The notes below the pieces were generated by a model, which was not told where the DNA came from, ran no database searches, and saw only the letters and a program-made list of their open reading frames with translations. 64,000 bases of DNA from Luscinia megarhynchos. Taxonomy: Eukaryota > Chordata > Aves > Passeriformes > Turdidae. The translations under genes and the position numbers were made by a program. Below are positions 23,857 through 34,129 of the stretch, piece after piece. The stretch lies in the NCBI GenBank assembly GCA_034336665.1, contig CM067588.1, positions 6,326,655 through 6,390,654 on the forward strand, read 5' to 3'. The stretch's first letter is position 1; the number at the start of each line of letters is the position of its first letter.

Positions 23857-24303
23857 ACCACCAGGATCAGGTCCCTGGGTCGCAGTCGGGCTGCTGGGAC
23901 AGTGGAGAGGAGCAGAACGCGAGCAGATGGTTCAGCAAAGCTGCCGGAAGGGGGGGCTGGGAGGGCTGTCCCGAACTGGGGTTTCCACCCCGCAGAAGCG
24001 ATTTGCTGCTGCCTGATCGCCCCGAGCCCCGCAATAACCGCGGAACCCCAGCCTGGTTTGGGGGCCAGTTCCACCCCCACTCTCCCACTGTCCCAGCCCG
24101 GCCCTGGGCACTGCCAGCGATCCAGGGGCAGCCCCAGGGCCTGCCCGCCCTGCCAGGGAACAATTCCTTCCCAAAATCCCACCCAAACCTCCCCTCGGCC
24201 AGGGGAGTCCCTCCTGCTCCTCAGAGCTGCCACCACCCCCTGCCAGCGCTCCCAGAGGTGCCAGGGGACAGCAGGAGCATCCCAGCGAGGCAGAGCCGGG
24301 GCA
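23857..24303. other. Unique sequence, no gene recognised
   Basis: Moderately GC-rich, with no gene signal. Confidence 0.4.
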
Positions 24304-24680
24304 GGGGGGCAGCAGGAGGTGCTGGCACTGCTGGCACTGCTGGCACAGGGGGCTCTGGGGGGGCACAGCTGGAGCTGTGGGGCAGCAGGAGATGCTGGCA
24401 CTGCTGGCACTGCTGGCACTGCTGGCACAGGGGCACAGGGGGGCTCTGGGGGCTCTGGGGGTGCAGAGCCGGGGCACAGGGGGCAGCAGGAGGTGCTGGC
24501 ACTGCTGGCACTGCTGGCACTGCTGGCACAGGGGGCACAGGGGGCTCTGGGGGCTCTGGGGGGTGCAGAGCTGGGGCAGGGGGGTAGCAGGAGGTGCTGG
24601 CACTGCTGGCACTGCTGGCACTGCTGGCACTGCTGGCACTGCTGGCACAGGGGGCTCTGGGGGCTCTGGGGGTGCAGTGC
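24304..24680. repeat. Composite minisatellite (CTGGCACTG and GGGGGCTCT blocks)
   Basis: Four modules of about 75-100 bp, each AGCAGGAGGTGCTGG, several CTGGCACTG 9-mers and a G-rich tail (GGGGGCTCTGGGGG). The Leu/Ala-rich and Cys/Trp/His-rich frames are array artefacts. Confidence 0.9.
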
Positions 24681-25128
24681 TGCAGCTGCAGCTCTCCCTG
24701 CTGTGGTTGTGCTCCTCTCTCCTTCACTGGCTCATTTTGGGGCGAGCTGGGTGGGGCTGTCTCAGCCGCTGGGAGCTTTGGCTGCAGCAGGAGCTCGGGC
24801 ACAGGGGTGGAACTGGGGCAGCTCCCCAGGGCAGGGGCATCTCCAGAGCCCCGTTCCTGCCCTGGGGAGGGAGCACAGGGGGCACAGGGGGTCATGCCAG
24901 GCCTGAGGTCACTTGCCCCAAGGAGGGACCCGCTGGTGTCACTTCCAGCAACTCCTGGTAGAACCCACAGACCCAAAATCCAAATTGCACAAAGGTGTGA
25001 TGGTCAGGGACCTGTGTGCCCTGAGGGTCCCTGGCAGGGTCTGTGCTCCCAGTGCTGTTTCTCAGGAGCAGCTGGACAGCAGGAATTCTGCTGAGCCCAT
25101 CTCCAGCTGATCCCTCAGCTTCCCCGGG
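24681..25128. other. Unique spacer, no gene recognised
   Basis: Nothing beyond ordinary unique sequence is seen. Confidence 0.4.
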
Positions 25129-25739
25129 TGTCACTGCCCGGGCTGTCCCCAGCCCTGAGCTCAGCTCTGAGCACACGCAGGGGTTTGAGCCCAGCTCTTT
25201 CCATGGGAGGCTGCAGGAGCTGTTCTGAGAGGTTTCCATGGCTGTTTATTCTCCCTCATCTCAGGATTGCTCTGCCCAGCTCACAGCTCTGCTCGCCAGA
25301 CGTCCAGGGCAGAATCTGCCTGGCAGAGGCAGGACTGATCTTTTATACTCTAAATTACCTACTGGGGATTTACAATTATTTTCCAATACAATACAACTTT
25401 GTTAAACAGTCCAGCTCTGAGCCCATCCAATGTGACAGTGCCAGCATGTCACCCAGCATGGATGGCACGGAGCAGAAGGAGGAAGAGGATCCACACCCCA
25501 AATTCTCCATCTTGGCCACGTGTCCCTTATCACAAACATTCCCAAAAGTCTATTTATCTACGTTCCAACAACCTAATTTACACTTTACTCATTTTGGTGG
25601 CTTGTTTCCATTCCCTCTGTGCTGGTAATTTCCCCCAGGGGTTGGAATTCCCCAGGGTCTCACTCAGGGGTCTTTGGGACCCTCGCCAGGGGGGTTTGAG
25701 ACCCCCAGAGAGGCCAGGGGACTGCTCTGGGCTCCCACA
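25129..25739 (-). mobile_element. Second solo LTR, same family, U3 variant
   Basis: TG...CA termini at 25129 and 25739. It carries the same TATAAAAG box (25340-25347) and AATAAA signal (25245-25250) on the minus strand as the LTR at 13621-14242. The R/U5 half is nearly identical to that copy, but the outer U3 (25545-25700) is clearly diverged, so it represents another subfamily. The flanks read CCCGGG and CCTGGA; two differences from a perfect duplication would fit CpG decay. No internal retroviral sequence lies beside it. Confidence 0.86.
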
Positions 25740-27100
25740 CCTGGAGGTGCCTCTCTCCACGAGGCTTTGCAACCTGAGTGTGGTTTTGTGACTGCAGAAG
25801 GGCCAAGAAGGTTTTCCCTGGTGATTTTTGCTCCCCTCCCTGCGGGGTTTTGTGGCAGGAGGTTTGTTCTGCTGCCTGCAGGTTTTACAGCCGGGGGGAA
25901 CCCCTGGCGAGCTGGGTGAGAAAAAGCCCGAACTCCTTCAGAACCCAGGCGTGTGTGGCAGTGGTTGGGTGTTTCTGTGCCCCAGCCCTGCGGGGAGCTG
26001 TGCTGTGCCCAGGGGTGCCTGGCACGTCCCAGTGCCCGCTCCCGGCAGGGGCTGGGGGCAGCCCGGGGAATATTGATTGGATTTCCAGCAGAACCTGACA
26101 GAGCCTGCTCCAGGCGTGTAATGAAGACTGATGATCCCATCCTCGCCCTGCTGCTGTGGGGAAAAGGGAAATTATTCTCTGCATGCTGGAGGGAGACTCC
26201 TCAGCCGTCCACCCATCCCCTGCCTCCTCTCATTCCTGTTTTCTCCTTTCCATCCTCAGGGGTCTCTGCCTTGCTCAGGGGCTGGTCCAGACAATGGGGG
26301 TGAAGATTTCCCTGCTGGGATGAGCTGGGGGAGGACTTGCTGTTGATGGAATTTCTTTTTTCGGGGTGGAAATCTCCCCCACTCCAGAGCCAGCCATAAA
26401 AATGGGGTAAAATGGGTCAGGGTTTAAAAGAAAAAGAAGGAGCTTCGCCTATTCTCAGGTTTTTATTTCTCTGGTAGGTTTTACCCTTTAGGGTGGGTGT
26501 TCTCAGGCTTTTCTCAGCTAACTGAACAGTGGGAAATGCTGGAGTGCTCTTGGGTCAGAGCTGAGAGTTCTCCGGGATCACCGGGCTGGGAGAAGAAAGA
26601 GGGAAAACGCAACTGCTGGAATGCAGGAGGTGTGAAATCCCGAGGAATTTCATCCCAGGCCGGGCATTCCAGGGATCCTCTGCATCCTGGGAATCCTCCG
26701 GGGTCCCTCCACTTCCAGCCCAGCTCCATCCCGGGAAAACACCCAGCAAATTTATTTTAAAATCGTGTTTTGACACTCAGAGCCTGCCAAGGCTGCTTTG
26801 GGAGGGGGTCTCTGCTGCTCCCATCAATATCCTCAGCTCCATCCAGCCCATTTCTTGCAAGGGGACAAATAAATTCTTGTCAGAGGGGGAAATCCTCCCA
26901 CAGCTTTGGGTGAGCACTCAGATATTCACAGCACAGCAATTACTGGTTTCCCTCAGCCCAGGGAATGAATTTCATCAGTAATTCAACACCACCGTGAGAG
27001 GAGAGCCGGGCAAGGCTCTGGGGAGGCTCCCTAATTCTGAATTAAACACTCCAAAAATAAAAGCACCTCGGGCACCTGCCTGCCCATCACCCCAAACCAC
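25740..27100. other. Unique sequence, no gene recognised
   Basis: About 1.4 kb of ordinary unique sequence. No exon, RNA gene or array is seen. Confidence 0.45.
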
Positions 27101-29300
27101 AGCAGGGGGACGTTTTGGGGTGGGGTGATTCGGGGGAAGAGCTCTGGGGAGCAATCCCCGGGCTGCCAGGAGCTCATCGCGGTGTTCCGCAGCCGCCTTT
27201 CCCTGCTGCTCGCAGCCCAGCCCAGCTGCAAACATCTGGAGGGAGCTGAGCGCCAGGGCCGAGGGGAAGGGCTGACAGCTCCTGTGAGATCCGCGCCGCC
27301 AGCGGCGTCACCGGCGCCGAAATCTCCCTCACAAAGGCGAGGAATGGAAGCAAATCTTACACGACACATTTATTTTTGTCGTCTGTTTATTAGCTCAGAG
27401 CAAAAGTCCTGCTGCGCTGCATTATGGGGGATTATGCAAATGAGGGACATCAAGACAATTAAAAAAAAAGAAAGAAAAAGCCCAAGCGAGCACAATGTGG
27501 GAGCGGAGCAGATGCTGGGGGGCGGCTTAGCCGCTCCTGCTCCCCAGCCCCAGCCCGGCCCGCTCTGTGCCCCCATCCCGGCGCTGCCGCTCCCTGCACA
27601 GCATTAATGGCATTAATGGCATTAATGGCACTAATGAGCTGCCGGCGCACCGCGGCAATTCCGCATCCTAATTTAGGGGCAGGATGCTCCATCCTCAGCC
27701 ACATCCCCGCGGCCAAAAGTGCGATTTTGGGAGCGATGTGGAGGGCGGGGAGGGTCCCTGTCCCCCGGCAGGACCTGGCGTGTCCCCAGGGCAGAGCGGC
27801 CCCGCGCCCTGGGCTGAGGCAATGCCGCGGGAGGCGGATCCGGCTCCCGAGCCCCGCTAAATCCCCGCTGAATCCCCCGAATCCCCGCTGGCAGCCCGGG
27901 TTTGGGAGAGCTGAGGTGGAAGGAGAGCAGCGAGCGAGGGAAAGGAGAAAAAAAAAGTCCCAAATCCGACTTGACTTTGCTTTGCCGAGCCCGGAGGACG
28001 CGGGATGCGTGGCTGGGGTTTAATCCTGTCTGGAGCTGCAGGCAGGGACAGCTCCTGCGAGCGGGAAACGCCGTTTTCCCCAAACCCTGCGGGAGAGCCG
28101 CGGCCGTGCTCGCCCCGCTAATTGCGCCGAGCGCGCTCATTAGGGCGCAGCGCTGCCCCGTCCCAGCGAGTCTCACTCCCCTGCTGCTCAAAGCGCGCAC
28201 CCAGACCTCGGCTGCGCTTGATTTTTTATATTTTATTTTAATTCTCTTGGAAAAGGGGATTTCTCCTCCCAGGTCAGAGGCTCTTTTGTGTCTGCTCGGC
28301 TGCGAGACGGGGCCGGAGACAAAGCGGGAAGGGGGAAAGCGGGGGAGAGGAGAGCTGGGAGAGCCTGGAAAAGCCGGGAAAAAACGGGAATAACCGGGAA
28401 AATCCGGGAAAATCCGGGAAGAGGCGGCATGGCCGGCCGGGGCGGGGGATCCTGCCCTGGGAACCGCATCCTCCGTGCGGGAAGTGCCGGGGATGCGCGG
28501 CCGGGAGGCGAGAGATGGAGAGCAGCAGATAATTTATGCAGCAGCTCCGGCCGGGTGGGAGGGAGCGAGGCCTCTCCCATCGCCCCTTCACCCGCCCCCT
28601 CCCGCCCCGCAGCCACACACAGGCTCGCAACCCCCTCGCAATTAGGAAGGCACCTCTTCAGCGCCGCTCGGGCTTTTGTTCCGTCTCTTCTCCGCCGGTG
28701 TCTCCGCTCGAAGTTGCTTTGCCGGATCCCCACCCTCCCCCCAAAGAATCGCTGGAGTCCCGCGGGTGAGGCTGCGGGAGGAGAGGAGGGGGGAAAAAAG
28801 AAAAAAAAAGGAAGGGGAGAAAAAAAAGTAAGACGGCTTTTTTTTTTTTTTTTTTTTTCCGCTTTGTCTGGAGCGTTGCCTGCAGGAGTTGCGCGCGTGA
28901 GGGCGAGCGGGGGCACGGCGGGGTCGGTGCTGAGCACCTGCAGCCCCCGCTCCGGCTGCCTCACCTGGCAGCATCCCCGGGATGCCAGCCCGGAGCCTCC
29001 CAGAGCCCAAAATGTGGGAACGCGCGGATGGAATTCTCCCGGCGGTGCCGCAGCTGGAGGGTGGCCGCGGCTTGCTGTGGCTCTGTTCTTGTGGAGGTTG
29101 GGAAAACACGAAATTGGCTTTGTTTTGGGTGAAAATAACGCTGGACTGAGGTCAAAATTCATCTGTGTGCGGATATTTGTGAGGTGTGCGGCTATATTCG
29201 TGTTGTGTTCAATTCTTTACGGATGTCTATGAGCATTACATGCAGCACACGCTAACGTAGTTATGAATTAATTACACGTGAGCTCGTTAACTGTTGGACT
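27100..29300. promoter_or_regulatory. CpG-rich block with developmental-type motifs
   Basis: Long CpG-dense region, strongest at 27830-28180 and 28400-28770, interspersed with AT-rich unique segments. It contains FOX-like TGTTTATT at 27384-27391, octamer ATGCAAAT at 27434-27441, four ATTAATGGC-like repeats at 27602-27636, GCTAATTGCG near 28120 and an AT-rich unusual tail at 29140-29300 (TATGAATTAATTACACGTG). A long T-run lies at 28837-28858. The mix of island and homeodomain sites fits a promoter/enhancer of a developmental gene, but no exon was identified. Confidence 0.4.
27602..27636. repeat. ATTAATGGC quadruple tandem
   Basis: Four 9-bp units (GCATTAATG three times, then GCACTAATG), each with a TAAT core. 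Short, but composed entirely of homeodomain-type half sites. Confidence 0.75.
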
Positions 29301-29560
29301 GCGGGGTTGGAATGGCTGCTCCTGTGCGCGAATTGAAGTTTTTTGTCTCGGGGCCGGGCTCTGTGTGTGCGAGCACTTTGGCTCTGCTCGCGGTGGGAGC
29401 AAACCCGCGGGCTGGGGAGTTCCGAAGGGCTCGGAGCGGCTGGAGCCCGGCTGGAGCCCGGCTGGGTCTCCCCGGATCACCCGGCGAGGGTGCGGGAAGG
29501 GCTGGAGCCGCATCCCAGCCTGTCCTTCCTCCGGCTGCCAACTTGCAGCTCCGGGATGGC

Positions 29561-30243
29561 AGAGGGAGAGGGAGAAGGGGAGGGAGAAGGAGAGAGGGGA
29601 GAGGGAGAGAGGGAGAGGGAGAAAAGGAGAAGGGGAGGGGGAGAGAGGAGAGGGAGAAGGAGAGGAAGAGGGAGAGAGGAAGAGGGAGAAAAGGAGAAGG
29701 GAGAGGGGGAGAGAGGAGAGGGAGAAGGGGAGAGAGGGGAGAGAGGGAGAAGGGGAGGGAGAAGGGGAGGGAGAAGGGAGAGAGGAAGAGGGAGGGAGAA
29801 GGAGAGGGAGAAGGGGAGGGAGAAGGAGAGGGAGAAGGGAGAGAGGGAGAGGAGAGAGGGAGAGAAGGAGAGGAGAAGGGGAGGGAGAGAGGGAGAAGGG
29901 GAGAGAAGGAGAGGGAGAAGGGAGGAAGAGGGAGAAAGGAGAAGGGGAGAGGAGAGAGAGGGAGAAGAAGAGGGAAGAGGGAGAGAGAGGGAGAGGGAGA
30001 AGAGGAGGGAGAAGGAGGGAGGGGAGAGGAGAAGGAGAGAAGGAGGGGGAGAGGGACAGAGGGAGGGAGAGGGAGAAGGAGAGGGAGAGGAAGAAGGAGA
30101 AGGAGAGAGGAAGAGGGAGAGGGAGAGAGGAAGAAGGAGAAGGGAAGAGGGAGAAGGAGAAGGGAAGAGGGAGAGGGACAGAGGGAGAAGGAGAGAGGGA
30201 GAGAAGGAGAAGGGAAGAGGGAGAAGGGAAGAGGGAGAGGGAG
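29561..30243. repeat. 683-nt polypurine (GGGAGA)n tract
   Basis: Degenerate GGGAGA, GGAGAA and AGAGGA units. I see only two pyrimidines in the whole stretch (C at about 30057 and 30179). Frames of up to 500 codons on both strands read as Glu/Gly/Arg or Ser/Pro/Leu repeats and are artefacts. Such tracts can form triplex (H-DNA) structures. Confidence 0.95.
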
Positions 30244-30712
30244 CGCTCGGCCCCGGTGCGGTGCGGCAGCCCCGAAACGAGCCGAGGGGAGCGGCGCGTC
30301 CCGCCCGCGCGGGGACGGCGGCCGGGCACACCGAAACCGATGGAAGCGCTCGGGGACGGGAACCGCCTGCGGGGTCCGGGCTGCCCGGAGGGGTCCCGGG
30401 GGTCGCGCGGGGGTTTTGGGGACGCTCTGTGCCCGGGGTGGCTCCAAAAAAATGTCCCCGCCGGGTTTTGTCCCCAGCGAGGGGCGGCAGCGGGAGCGCG
30501 GCTGGGATGGCTCCGGGCGCAGGGACAGGTTTGGGGCAGCCTCACCCCGAATTTTGGGGTGTCCCCGTGGGGCTGGGACCCCCGCGGGCGTGGCTGTCCC
30601 TGGGAGGGCACAGGGGGCCCTCGGTGCCCTGCGCGGGGCGGGGAAAAGTGACGGGAGCAGCTCCAGGGTGGAAAAGGGACTCGGGATCCAGGGGAGTTCC
30701 TGCTGGGACAGG
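30244..30712. other. CpG-rich unique sequence, no gene recognised
   Basis: CpG-dense for the first 250 bp, directly after the purine tract. No exon is supported. Confidence 0.4.
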
Positions 30713-31117
30713 AGAGAACCGGGAAATACAGGGAATAACGGGGGGAAATGGGGAAACCGAATAATCGGGAATTACAGGGAACATCAGGAATAATGGGGAA
30801 TAGCAGGGAGAAACCGGGAAATACAGGGAATAACGGGGGGAAATGGGGAAATTGAATAATTGGGAATTACAGGGAACATCAGGGAATAACGGGGAACATC
30901 AGGGAATAATGGGGAATAGCAGGGAATAATGGGGAATAATTGGGAATTACAGGGGAAAATAAGGAATAATTGGGAATTGCAGGGAATGACAGGGAACTAT
31001 GAGGAACATCAGGGAATGATGGGGAATAACAGGAATAAAGGGGAACAACAGGGAAAAACGGGGAATAAAGAGGGGAAATGGGGAAAACTGAATAACTGGG
31101 AATAACAGAGAAATACG
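30713..31117. repeat. Minisatellite of GGGAATAACAGGGAACATCA units
   Basis: Degenerate 11-16 bp units (GGGAATAAC, AGGGAACATC, GGGAATTAC). A block of about 95 bp is repeated (30721 and 30816). Confidence 0.88.
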
Positions 31118-31204
31118 GGAATGGACAGGGAGTCCCAAAGCCTGGGAGGGCAGGAGAAGCTGCGAGAGGATTAACCACCCTCTGCCCCTCGAGCTGTCCA
31201 AGAA

Positions 31205-31330
31205 AAGTTCTGGAGCCTCATTTTTCCGTGGGAAATTTTCCCTATAAAGCCAAGAAGAGAATGATGATTTGAGATTGAGGTGAAGGCTGGGGAGTGACAT
31301 TGCTGCAATGAGAAATATTCTGTAAATCCA
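31205..31330 (+). repeat. Unidentified interspersed repeat, copy A
   Basis: Shares about 125 bp of direct similarity with 33678-33809. Common segments are GTTC..GAGCCTC, TTTTTCC.TGGGAA, AAGCCAA.AAG and CAATGA.AAAT.TTCT.TAAATCC. The family was not recognised. Confidence 0.65.
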
Positions 31331-31717
31331 CAATAACTTCCCCCCGTGGCTGTGTCCTGATGGGTGGTGAAGGAGAAGGGTGGATCTCTTTTCTTCCCAA
31401 ATTTGTGCCCAGGGTGACATCCTTGGAGTTTCTGGGGTCAGCTGAGGTTCTTCCCAGGGGAGCTGAAGTTTTTACGCTGCCTTCAGCTTTTTCCCCTGAC
31501 AAAGCATCCCCACTGCCCCAATGGGCTCTTCCCTCCCTCTCCCATCCAATTCCTGCCTCTGGCTGTTCCCTGTGCCCTGGGCACTCCTGACCAGCCCCTC
31601 AGCCCCTCTCCTTCCAGTGCCAGGGGAGCTCCTGGAGTTCCCAGGGCAGCACAGACCTCACCAGGGTCCAGCTCCTGCACTTGGCTTGGCTGCAGCTCCA
31701 CATCCCTGCCAGGGCCA
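31331..31717. other. Unique sequence, no gene recognised
   Basis: No gene signal is seen. Confidence 0.4.
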
Positions 31718-32262
31718 GAGACCAGACTCCAGACCCCTGCTGGAGCCAGACTCCTGACCCCTGACCCTGATGGAGCCAGACCATGGATCCCAAATCCCTT
31801 CTGGAGCCAGACCACTGATCCCCCCATCCCTGCCTGATCCAGACCACTGAGCCTGATCTAGATCCAAATCCAGACCACCAATCCCCAAATCCCTGAGAGA
31901 TCCAGACCATCAATCCCCAAATCCCTGAGTGATCCAGACCATAAATCCTCAAATCCCTGAGAGATCCAGACCATCAATCCCTGAGTGATCCAGACCATCA
32001 ATCCCCAAATCCCTGAGAGATCCAGACCATCAATCCCCAAATCCCTGAGTGATCCAGACCATCAATCCCTGAGTGATCCAGACCATCAATCCCTGAGTGA
32101 TCCAGACCACTGAGCCTGATCTATATCCAAATCCAGACCACCAATCCCCCATCCCTGCCTGATCCAGACCATCAATCGTCCATCCCTGAGTGATCCAGAC
32201 CATCAATCCCCAAATCCCTGCCTGATCCAGACCATCAATCCCCCATCCCTGAGTGATCCATC
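31718..32262. repeat. 31-bp minisatellite CCAGACCATCAATCCCCAAA...
   Basis: About 17 units built from GATCCAGACCATCAATCC plus CCAAATCCCTGAGT. A longer variant block with CACTGAGCCTGATCTA occurs twice (near 31846 and 32107). Confidence 0.92.
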
Positions 32263-33677
32263 CCTCCCCAGCCCTGTGGCTGCTCTGGCAAACACACAAA
32301 TTCCCCCTTGGCAGCTGCAGCATCTCCTGCCTCGCAGCCCAGACTTAATTCCATGAGGGGCAGCAGGAGCTGAGCTGTCTGTGAGCAGGAATGTGCCACA
32401 AGGCCCGGGAGGATCCTGTTAGGGAGGGCTTTAGCTGCATTCCCGAGCTGCTGCTGCCCTCTCCCAATGGGCTCCATGGAAAAATTGCTGGCCAGTGAGC
32501 AGGAGCAGATCTGGGTCATTATTTCATCCCTTCCCTCTCTGCGTCTCCCATCCTTAAACCTGGAAATAAAACCCAGAGGAATTGGTGCTCTGCAAAGGGA
32601 AGTGGGGCTGGGGGATTTGGGATTTGGGCTGGGATGCACAGGGGATGGTTTTGGGATCCTCCAAGGGTCACTTCCCTGCTCAGGAGGGATTTGAGGTGTC
32701 ACACAGAAATTAATTTCCAGCAAGCTAAGAAGCTAAATAGTTTAGGGCTGGAGGAGGTTTTTTCTTGGTACAAAGGAAAACCTTTCCACCTAAAACAAGG
32801 CGTGTGGGGAAGAGGGGAGGAGGGCTGGAAGTGGCTGCTCCGGATGGAAAAGTGAGAAGGAGAGGTTGCAGCTCCTCCAGGCTGCTCTTGTGCCTGAGGC
32901 TGAGTAGGAAAAGGAGCTGGAGATGTAAAACATCCCTCCTGGCTCCAACTTATCCTGGGGGAACATTTCTGCAGCCTCGGGCACCACGGAAAAGCCACTC
33001 CTGTGGGAGCCTGGCGTGGGACAGCGCTGTCCCCTCAGCACCTCGCCAGCCCCACTTTTCATACCCAAAATCCTGGTGTAGGGAAAGCCTGGAATTCCTG
33101 CTGGGAAAGGAAAACATCTCCTGGGCTGCCAGGGAGCAGCCGCTGCTCTCCTGGAGAGGGGTGGGCAGGAGCCCCCCGAAGGGAATGAGGCAAAGTGCAG
33201 AAGTAGCCAGGAATGGAAGATTTCCCTCCTCCCAACAGAGCAGAGCTGGATTCTGTGCTCCGGAAGGAACCTGGGGTTGTGTGTGCACCTGGAAATCAGG
33301 TTTGGCCCTTCCCAAAGCGGATTCTCTGTGGGGAAGGGAGCCGGGCTCAGCCTGCAGTGCTGCCCTGGTGGAAATGGGGATTTATGGAGCACATTTCCCT
33401 GGAATGGCTCCACAAAGCGCTGGAGACGCTCTGGGCTCACCCCCGGCTCTCTCTGCTGAGATTTGCAGGATCTGGGGAGGTTCCTCAGCTTCCCCCTCTT
33501 TGCTCCTGGAAGAGTTATGGGGAATTCTGGAAAGATTTGGGTTCTGCTCAAGCAGCACTCGGTAGAAAATCGGGTGGTGATGAGAAAACTGATTAAAATC
33601 CCTAAAAAACCCCGGAATCACCCCGTGCATGGGATGTACAAGGGACAGACAACCAGTGCACCTTCAGCTGCAGCACA
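32263..33677. other. Unique sequence, no gene recognised
   Basis: About 1.4 kb of moderately GC-rich unique sequence. Open frames on both strands overlap each other and resemble no known protein. Confidence 0.45.
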
Positions 33678-33809
33678 AAGGTTCCAGAGCCTCCCTTTTT
33701 CCATGGGAAGTGTTCCCATGAAGCCAAAAAGTCCGGGCATGACGACTTGGGCAGCGAGGGAAGGGCTGGGCAGTGACGTTGTTGCAATGACAAATTTTCT
33801 CTAAATCCC
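33678..33809 (+). repeat. Unidentified interspersed repeat, copy B
   Basis: Direct relative of 31205-31330 at about 75 percent identity by eye, 2.47 kb apart. Confidence 0.65.
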
Positions 33810-34129
33810 CGATTGGCGATCCCGGCGCCTCAGGAATGTGATTAGATCTAATCTGCCTGGGCTGGAGCCGCTTGTCAAGGCAGCTTGGAAATGGATCCTG
33901 GCTTGAGCAGCTCCCCAAAATCTGAGGGCTGGTGTTTAAAAATCCACCAGGAGTTGGGGCCTGATGGGGGCACGGAGCTGCAGCTGGACCCCCAAAACTG
34001 AGGCTGGTTCCACCTGCTCGGGATGCAGCTGGGGGGGATGTGCGTGGGAGAGGAGGTGTGCCAGCTCTGCTCCGGGGCGTCAGTCTGTCCGTCTGTCCAT
34101 CCCGGTCCTCGGGGGGTTTATTTGTGCCC

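Noticed and set aside
13621..25739. A provirus with the two LTRs as its ends
   Set aside because: The left LTR has its own perfect target duplications, and the 10.9 kb between them holds minisatellites rather than gag, pol or env.
29268..30793. Glu/Gly/Arg and Ser/Pro/Leu frames of 280-499 codons
   Set aside because: They lie in the polypurine tract, where purine-only codons contain almost no stops; both strands are equally open.
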